From the NCBI GenBank assembly GCA_964384025.1, contig CAYLJJ010000190.1, positions 1 through 5,857 of the forward strand: a stretch of DNA of 5,857 nt, read 5' to 3'. Numbering within the stretch: position 1 is the first letter of the stretch; each line of letters begins with the position of its first letter. This document shows, in pieces, positions 1 through 4,908 of this stretch. Below the pieces are notes generated by a model. It did not search any database, was not told where the DNA came from, and worked only from the letters and a program-made list of their open reading frames with translations. A program made the position numbers and the translations under genes. The stretch comes from CAYLJJ01 sp964384025 (GTDB taxonomy: Bacteria > Myxococcota_A > Bradymonadia > UBA7976 > UBA1532).

Positions 1-242
1 CGGTGGCTGGGGGGGCTGAGGAGCTTGATGCGCCGGCCGCGGAAGAGGAGCCTGTCGCGCCAGAGGAGCTTGACGAGCCTGCCGCTGAAGAGGAGCTTGA
101 AGAGGTCGAGGAGCCTGGGGCTGAAGAGGAGCCTGGGACTGAAGAAGAGCCTGAAGAGCCTGGGGTTGAAGAATTCGAAGAGCCTGGGGTTGAAGAATTC
201 GAAGAGCCTGAAACTGAGGCTCCCAGCCAACAGGATCCTTAA
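1..242 (+). CDS. C-terminal tail of an acidic Glu/Pro-rich protein (5' end outside window)
   Basis: This frame is open from the left edge to a TAA at 240-242, so the gene very likely begins upstream. The GTG at base 3 is only the first possible start inside the window. The visible 79 residues are almost entirely Glu, Pro, Ala, Gly and Val, with blocks such as AAEEE and EEPG, and no globular domain, membrane segment or cysteine is visible. The DNA here lacks stops in several frames: the +1 frame is also open and would give a basic Arg/Lys/Ser/Leu-rich peptide ending at 255. I prefer the acidic frame because it ends just before a convergent gene and because acidic low-complexity tails fit the style of the neighbouring proteins. 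A Ser/Thr/Pro/Gly-rich minus frame is also open, but I saw no start codon for it. Such tails are usually disordered linkers or spacers. Function is unknown, and frame choice is moderately sure. Confidence 0.55.
   Translation, partial: VAGGAEELDAPAAEEEPVAPEELDEPAAEEELEEVEEPGAEEEPGTEEEPEEPGVEEFEEPGVEEFEEPETEAPSQQDP
153..210 (+). repeat. 24-bp tandem repeat, about 2.4 copies, encoding EEPGVEEF
   Basis: Bases 153-176 and 177-200 are identical 24-mers, and 201-210 repeats the first ten bases of the unit. The period is a multiple of three, so in the preferred frame it encodes EEPGVEEF twice and then EEP. More degenerate Glu/Pro units (for example EEPGAEEEPGTEEEPEEP) lie just upstream. Perfect identity suggests recent duplication by slippage or unequal recombination. 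Each unit carries GAATTC. Confidence 0.9.
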
Positions 243-251
243 AGCTCAGCG

Positions 252-503
252 CTAAGTTGAGAACCCCGCCCAGAGCGCGATAAGCGCAAAAAGTAACCCC
301 AATAAAGCCAACGCGAGAGCGAAGATGCCTAGATGGCTGCCCTTCTTGGCTGCCATCGTAAAAAAGACAGGAGAGATAAGAGCAAAGCTGCTACGCCCCG
401 TTCCACTCCCCTCCATCTGACTGAATTTAAGGAGCAGCGCCCCCCCCACCGCAATCAGACTCCCATAGAAACAGAGGTCGATGATCTGGCTGCGTCTGAT
501 CAC
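252..503 (-). CDS. Small two-helix membrane protein of unknown function, coupled to ettA
   Basis: This 83-residue protein starts at GTG (501-503) and stops at TAG (252-254). I do not recognise a family. Two hydrophobic stretches are visible: about residues 10-26 (LCFYGSLIAVGGALLLKF) and about 58-81, a long Leu/Ala/Phe-rich helix near the C-terminus. The loop between them holds MEGSGTGRSS, a further hydrophobic patch (FALISPVFFTM) and AAKKGSH. Inner-membrane location is inferred. The GTG overlaps the ettA TGA in the four bases GTGA, typical of translational coupling, and a weak GAAAG (512-516) lies 8 nt upstream within the ettA 3' end. It probably has no promoter of its own and follows ettA expression. 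An internal ATG at residue 30 would lose the first helix. The tight overlap and paired helices argue for a real gene, but its small size and lack of recognised homology keep this uncertain. Confidence 0.62.
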   Translation of the reverse strand: MIRRSQIIDLCFYGSLIAVGGALLLKFSQMEGSGTGRSSFALISPVFFTMAAKKGSHLGIFALALALLGLLFALIALWAGFST

Positions 504-2170
504 CGTTGGAACTTTCGATATTTGACACGATGTGGACGAATCTCCCCACCCATCCGACGCTTAAGATCCGCCTCATAGGCTTGATGGTTGCCCTCAAACC
601 AGAGGACTTGAGAGTCCCCCTCAAAGGCCAGGATATGGGTAGCGAGGCGATCCAAAAACCAGCGATCATGGCTGACGATAAGCACACAACCGGGGAAGCT
701 CAACAGCGCCTCCTCCAGCGCACGTAGAGTGTCCACATCCAGATCATTGCTGGGCTCATCTAGGAGCAAGAGGTTGCCTCGAGATTTAAGCAGCTTGGCG
801 AGGTGAACCCGGTTGCGCTCTCCTCCTGATAGCGCTCCCACCTGCTTCTGTTGATCAGCGCCTTTAAAACCAAAGGCCCCAACATAGGCCCGGGAGTTCA
901 TCTGATGGCGCCCCATCTCAATCACTTCAGCACCCTCGCTGATCTCCTCCCAGACGTTATGCTCCCCCTCTAGATCAGCTCGACCTTGATCCACATAGGC
1001 CAGCTTAACGGTAGGCCCAATCCGCAGCGCGCCTCCATCGGGTTTCTCCTGACCGACGATCATCCGCAGCAGCGTGGTCTTACCTGCGCCGTTCCCACCG
1101 ATGATGCCGACGATGGCTCCTGGCGGAATCTTAAAGCTCAGATCCTCAATCAGCAGCTTCTCTCCATAGCCCTTCTGGAGATTATCAGCCTCGATGACCA
1201 AATCGCCCAGGCGCGGGCCAGGAGGGATGCGCAACTCCAAGCGACGTTGAACCTGATCTCGCTCCTGATTGACGAGCTGCTCATAGGCTTTGATGCGCGC
1301 TTTGCTCTTGGCTTGGCGCCCTCGGGGGCTCTGACGGATCCACTCCGATTCAGCAGCCAGGGCGCGCTGCCGAGCTGACTCCCCTTTCTCTTTCTGAACG
1401 AGCTGCGCTCGTTTCTGCCCCAGCCAGCTTGAGTAGTTGCCCTTCCAGGGGATCCCTCGGCCTCGATCCAGCTCCAAAATCCACTCAGTTACATTGTCAA
1501 GAAAGTAGCGATCATGAGTCACCAAGACGATGGTGCCATGATATCTGCGTAGATGAGCCTCCAGCCAAGCTACGGACTCTGTATCCAAGTGGTTGCTGGG
1601 CTCATCTAAGAGCAGCAGATCAGGCTTCTCCAACAGGAGGCGACAGAGAGCTACACGCCGCCGCTCTCCTCCTGAGAGTATCCCAACCTCAGACTCTGGG
1701 CTGGGACAGCGCAGGGCATCCATCGCTTGTTCAAGCTGGCTGTCTAGATCCCAGGCATCCAAAGCGTCAATGCGATCCTGAAGCTTGGCCTGCTCTTCAA
1801 GCAGGACCTCTAGGGCCTCATACTCCATCGGTTCAGCCATCTGTATGCTGATCTTCTCAAACTCATCCAGGAGAGCTTGGGTAGAGGCGACCCCCAAGCG
1901 GACATTCTCCAAAACGTTCAGCGCAGGGTCCAGTTCAGGCTCCTGAGGGAGGTAGCCCACGCTGAACCCCTTGGCCAGCCAAGCTTCACCTACGAACTCC
2001 CGATCCAGGCCCGCCATGATGCGCAGTAGGGTGGACTTCCCTGCGCCATTCCCTCCAATGACGCCGATCTTAGCGCCCGGGAAAAAGGAGAGGTTGATCC
2101 CTTTAAGGACCTCTTTACCGCTGGGATAGATCTTGCGCAGATCGCGCATGTGGTAGATGAAGGCTTCCAT
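500..2170 (-). CDS. ettA: Energy-dependent translational throttle protein EttA (ABC-F ATPase)
   Basis: This 556-residue protein matches the length (E. coli EttA is 555) and motif order of EttA, an ABC-F ATPase that binds the ribosomal E site and gates early elongation according to the ATP/ADP ratio. It is cytoplasmic with no transmembrane domain. Domain 1 has Walker A GGNGAGKS (39-46), LPQEP (74-78), signature LSGGE (165-169), Walker B LLLLDE with catalytic Glu190, and switch His219. The EttA-type arm lies at about 95-140. The tRNA-interacting linker lies at about 240-325 and includes GIPWKGNYSSWL, RGRQAKSKAR and the conserved IPPGPRLGD. Domain 2 has GGNGAGKT (358-365), LSGGE (447-451), LLLLDE with Glu472, and His501. 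Whole-segment matches to recalled E. coli EttA (LSFFPGAKIGV, ALCRLLLEKPD, SRAYVG, SHDRWFLDR) separate it from Uup and YheS. Both Walker B motifs read DEPSN rather than DEPTN, a mild substitution. The ATG start is supported by AAAGGGA upstream. Confidence 0.96.
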   Translation of the reverse strand: MEAFIYHMRDLRKIYPSGKEVLKGINLSFFPGAKIGVIGGNGAGKSTLLRIMAGLDREFVGEAWLAKGFSVGYLPQEPELDPALNVLENVRLGVASTQALLDEFEKISIQMAEPMEYEALEVLLEEQAKLQDRIDALDAWDLDSQLEQAMDALRCPSPESEVGILSGGERRRVALCRLLLEKPDLLLLDEPSNHLDTESVAWLEAHLRRYHGTIVLVTHDRYFLDNVTEWILELDRGRGIPWKGNYSSWLGQKRAQLVQKEKGESARQRALAAESEWIRQSPRGRQAKSKARIKAYEQLVNQERDQVQRRLELRIPPGPRLGDLVIEADNLQKGYGEKLLIEDLSFKIPPGAIVGIIGGNGAGKTTLLRMIVGQEKPDGGALRIGPTVKLAYVDQGRADLEGEHNVWEEISEGAEVIEMGRHQMNSRAYVGAFGFKGADQQKQVGALSGGERNRVHLAKLLKSRGNLLLLDEPSNDLDVDTLRALEEALLSFPGCVLIVSHDRWFLDRLATHILAFEGDSQVLWFEGNHQAYEADLKRRMGGEIRPHRVKYRKFQR

Positions 2171-2174
2171 ACTG

Positions 2175-2181
2175 TCCCTTT
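2175..2181 (-). promoter_or_regulatory. Ribosome binding site of ettA
   Basis: On the minus strand AAAGGGA sits 4 nt before the ATG at 2168-2170. It is a reasonable Shine-Dalgarno sequence with short spacing, and it supports the chosen start, which also matches the family N-terminus. Confidence 0.6.
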
Positions 2182-2194
2182 AAAAATTTCCACG

Positions 2195-2223
2195 AGGATA
2201 GAGGCCCTCTCCCAGGGGGGCAA
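2195..2223 (-). promoter_or_regulatory. Candidate sigma70-like promoter for ettA and the small membrane gene
   Basis: On the minus strand TTGCCC (2218-2223) and TATCCT (2195-2200) are separated by 17 bp, each a partial match to the -35 and -10 consensus. Transcription would begin near 2188, leaving a short leader that contains the ettA ribosome binding site. The match is weak and rests only on position and spacing. The -35 box overlaps the Shine-Dalgarno region of the divergent lipoprotein gene. Confidence 0.25.
2200..2210. repeat. Short inverted repeat in the divergent intergenic region
   Basis: AGAGGCCCTCT is an 11-bp palindrome with 5-bp arms around a single central base. It sits midway between the two divergent genes, next to the candidate -10 box, where an operator could act. 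It is short enough to occur by chance. Confidence 0.25.
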
Positions 2224-2227
2224 GGAG
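2222..2227 (+). promoter_or_regulatory. Ribosome binding site of the lipoprotein hydrolase gene
   Basis: AAGGAG lies 7 nt before the ATG at 2235-2237, a near-ideal Shine-Dalgarno sequence and spacing. It fixes this ATG as the start in preference to the in-frame ATG at codon 4. Confidence 0.8.
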
Positions 2228-2234
2228 AGCTTGG

Positions 2235-4898
2235 ATGTCTAGAATGTTGGGGCTGATGGCCCTCTTTGGTCTCTTCCCTTGGGGCTGTGATGGTGGAGAG
2301 ACAGAGACAGATGCTGTAACCCACCCTCCAACACTAGATCAGGGTCTTAAAGATCAGAGCCCTGAGCTTGATCTGGAGGCTCAAGATCAGAAATCAGAGG
2401 AGGAGCTTCTAGAGATCGGGTTGCTCGATGCCACGCTCCCTGAAGATCGATCTCTGGATCAGGGAACTCCTCTTGATCTCCCTGGCCCTGATGCCCGCCC
2501 TCCACTGCGCCCTGAACATCTGCCCCTTGAGGGGGCTCTGCTCCCCGGCGCAGAGGATCTCAGCATCCCTGTATCTGAAGGTCAGGCCCGCGCCGGACAA
2601 GTTGATCAAGAGGAGGAGGCTCTTCAAGGACCTCAAGCTCGCTGTCGCCCTGGCTGCTTCCGCCTGGACAATGCTCGCGTCAGCTTCTGTATTGAAGATG
2701 AGTACACCTCCAGCCAGATGACTTGGCAGGGGGGCAAGTTGATCGACGCTCACCTCGCTGATCGACCCGGTACAGATCTCCTGGAGGAGCTGTTCCTGAT
2801 GCCCAGCTGGGGAGAGGTCTCGGTTGAGCATATTGGCATTCTGCTGGATGGCAGCGAGGGGGGCGCGGCGGTGGTTCAAACTCAGGGAGAGATCTTGATC
2901 AATCGAACCGTGGCAACGGTGCTGGCTGCTCTGGATCTACCCAAGGCTCGAATCATCACTGAGTTTCGCCTAGAGCCAGATGTTGATTATCTGGAGATCT
3001 CAAGCTGGATGGAGGTTATCGGGGTTCGGCTCAATATCCCCCTCAAGGAGCTGTTGCTCTTTGGAGATCGAACCCTGGGGCTGGCTCCTGGAGGAGATTT
3101 CAACGGCGCTCAATCCGGGTTGCCTTTTCTAGCAGCTGATGGCCTCGGAACCGCCTATGCGCTCAGCCGTAATGGAGACACGGTAGACAGCGCCCCGCTC
3201 TTGGTGATCGATCCGCCTCTCCCTGGAGCGAGCTATGGCAACTTCTCTCTTCTACATGGAGATATGGTGCAGGTGAGCCGCCGTTTTTACGTGGGCACCG
3301 ATGTAGAGTCTGTACGTCCCGCACCTGAAGGCGCTCACAGCTTCAGCTTGGAGGGTCCTTTAGGGCTGCGGGTGGAGATTCAGGATGAGGAGGGAGCAGT
3401 CACCCGAGCTTGGTTGGAGACAGGGCAACGAGAGCTTCAACTCCTCCCCGGCGAATATCGTGCGATCTATATCAACTGGCCCGGAGGAGAGGGCAGCCAG
3501 GAGTTCAGCGTAGAGGGTCCTGGGAGCCTCCGCCTTGAGCCCCCAGAGCCTGCTCATCTGCATATAGAACTGCAAGATGATCAGGGACAAGGCATCGCCG
3601 CCAAGCTGCACTTTAGGGGTCCTAAAGAGCTTTTTCGCTTTATCATCGACGAGGCTGATCTCCTCCTGCCTGCTGGAGAGTGGCGGCTGGTCACCACACG
3701 AGGTTGGCATTACAGCATGGATGAGCGGTTCTTAAACCTCGAGCCTGGGAGCGAACAGCACCTCTCTCTTAGCCTTGAGGAGCTGATCCCCTTCGAAGGT
3801 TGGACCTCGGGTGAGTTTCATCAACATGCCGCCCCCAGCCTGGACAGTGAGCTGCCTGAAGAGATCCGCGTTCGCTCCAACCTAGCTGAAGGCTTGGGCT
3901 TTATGGTGCCCAGCGACCATGACATCATCTTTGATTATGCAGGTTTTGTAGAGAAGATGGGCTTGAGTGGGCGCATCGCCACTCCCATAACCGGCGTAGA
4001 GGTTTCTTCGCCTCTGGCTCACTTTGGAGCTTATGGCATCCCTTATAATCCTCGCCAGAGCGGTGGAGGCGCCCCTGCGCTGGCTACGCCTGAGAGAACA
4101 CATTATCGGGTGCGGAGCGTCGCTGAGCTGATCAGCGCTGCCCGAGAGGCTGCCGCTGAGATCATCCAGCTTAATCATCCTCGAGGAAACTCTGGCCTCT
4201 TTGACGTTGTTGACCTCGATCTCAACGAGCCCCTCTCCGGGATTCAAAGCCCCCACTGGAGCACAGATTTCGACACTGTAGAGGTCTATAACGGGCAAAA
4301 TGATTTCTGCGCTGTGCTTCAAGATTGGATGGGTTTACTCAACCAGGGCCTCAGGATCACTGGCGTCGGTAACAGTGACACTCACTCAGACAGCGACGCA
4401 GCTGGCTATCCCCGTAACTATCTGCCCACCACAGCGGAGCAGCCTCAGGGGGTCACAGGGGCTGAGGTGGTTGAAGCGCTCAGAGGGGGGCATCTTTTTG
4501 TGGGAGGAGGAGCCTATATGGATTTTCCAGATGGCCCCCAACCTGGAGAGAGGATCAGCTTAGAGGAGGAGCGCTTTGAGTTGAGGGTTCGGCTCAGGAC
4601 TCCAACCTTCACCCGCGTAGAGCGCATCATCGCCTTCCTTAACGGCCAGATGGTCCTGGACCGCAGCTTCGAGGTGGAGAGGGAAGCACTTCTAGACTTT
4701 GACGAGCTGCTTGAGATCCCTGTAGAGCGAGAGGGACATTTGATCATCCTGGCGCTGGGAGATCCTCAGATGCTCTATGTAGAGGATGAGCCTGTCTTCG
4801 CCTTCAGTAACCCCATCTGGTTGGATCTGGGAGCGGCCGGGATAGAGCCGCTGGGTCTGGGCGTGCTGGAGTTGCCGGAGATGTCGATCTGTCGTTAA
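2235..4898 (+). CDS. Putative lipoprotein with a PHP-fold CehA/McbA-type metallohydrolase domain
   Basis: This complete 887-residue protein starts with a short Arg3 n-region, a hydrophobic core (residues 4-14) and FPWGC. Cys18 is the likely lipidation site, although Pro and Trp at -3/-2 make an atypical lipobox. Residues 19-130 are an Asp/Glu/Gln/Pro-rich linker with two LDQG motifs. Residues 137-360 form a beta-rich domain I do not recognise, opening with a CxxxC pair (137, 141) and Cys152. Two carboxypeptidase-regulatory-like beta modules seem to follow (about 370-437 and 438-515, the first with LLPGEYRAIYINW). The PHP domain spans about 520-765: GEFHQH (His529, His531), Asp537, SDHD (561-563), GVEVSS (Glu589), NHPRG (His648), VEVYNG (Glu683) and GNSDTHS (Asp715, His717). 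It ends with RGGHLFVGGGAYMDF and a C-terminal beta-sandwich closing in FAFSNPIWLD, as in CehA/McbA proteins. PHP enzymes hydrolyse phosphoesters, esters or amides with bound metals. The substrate here is unknown, and an extracytoplasmic site is inferred from the signal peptide. Confidence 0.85.
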   Translation: MSRMLGLMALFGLFPWGCDGGETETDAVTHPPTLDQGLKDQSPELDLEAQDQKSEEELLEIGLLDATLPEDRSLDQGTPLDLPGPDARPPLRPEHLPLEGALLPGAEDLSIPVSEGQARAGQVDQEEEALQGPQARCRPGCFRLDNARVSFCIEDEYTSSQMTWQGGKLIDAHLADRPGTDLLEELFLMPSWGEVSVEHIGILLDGSEGGAAVVQTQGEILINRTVATVLAALDLPKARIITEFRLEPDVDYLEISSWMEVIGVRLNIPLKELLLFGDRTLGLAPGGDFNGAQSGLPFLAADGLGTAYALSRNGDTVDSAPLLVIDPPLPGASYGNFSLLHGDMVQVSRRFYVGTDVESVRPAPEGAHSFSLEGPLGLRVEIQDEEGAVTRAWLETGQRELQLLPGEYRAIYINWPGGEGSQEFSVEGPGSLRLEPPEPAHLHIELQDDQGQGIAAKLHFRGPKELFRFIIDEADLLLPAGEWRLVTTRGWHYSMDERFLNLEPGSEQHLSLSLEELIPFEGWTSGEFHQHAAPSLDSELPEEIRVRSNLAEGLGFMVPSDHDIIFDYAGFVEKMGLSGRIATPITGVEVSSPLAHFGAYGIPYNPRQSGGGAPALATPERTHYRVRSVAELISAAREAAAEIIQLNHPRGNSGLFDVVDLDLNEPLSGIQSPHWSTDFDTVEVYNGQNDFCAVLQDWMGLLNQGLRITGVGNSDTHSDSDAAGYPRNYLPTTAEQPQGVTGAEVVEALRGGHLFVGGGAYMDFPDGPQPGERISLEEERFELRVRLRTPTFTRVERIIAFLNGQMVLDRSFEVEREALLDFDELLEIPVEREGHLIILALGDPQMLYVEDEPVFAFSNPIWLDLGAAGIEPLGLGVLELPEMSICR

Positions 4899-4908
4899 GG
4901 GCTCGCCT

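Noticed and set aside
25..255. Basic Arg/Lys/Ser/Leu-rich frame on the plus strand
   Set aside because: It overlaps the acidic frame throughout and arises because a repeat with a period of three keeps all plus frames open. It would also run past the start of the convergent spacer into the 3' end of the next gene.
246..262. Weak CTCA/TGAG symmetry at the left convergent junction
   Set aside because: The 4-bp arms with a long loop and no T-run are too weak to call a terminator.
427..687. Minus-strand 86-codon frame overlapping the ettA 3' end
   Set aside because: It lies mostly inside the strongly conserved ettA C-terminal region in another frame, with no ribosome binding site that stood out.
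986..1378. Plus-strand 130-codon frame opposite ettA
   Set aside because: It is fully antisense to conserved EttA coding sequence, so it is a shadow of its codon bias.
1429..1851. Plus-strand 140-codon frame opposite ettA
   Set aside because: It is antisense to the first ATPase domain and arm of EttA, and its composition shows no domain.
2409..2879. Minus-strand 156-codon frame opposite the lipoprotein gene
   Set aside because: It is antisense to the acidic linker and beta domain. Low-complexity coding leaves the opposite strand open, and no family features are seen.
3882..4322. Minus-strand 146-codon frame opposite the PHP domain
   Set aside because: The plus strand here encodes conserved PHP metal-ligand motifs, so the antisense frame is a shadow.
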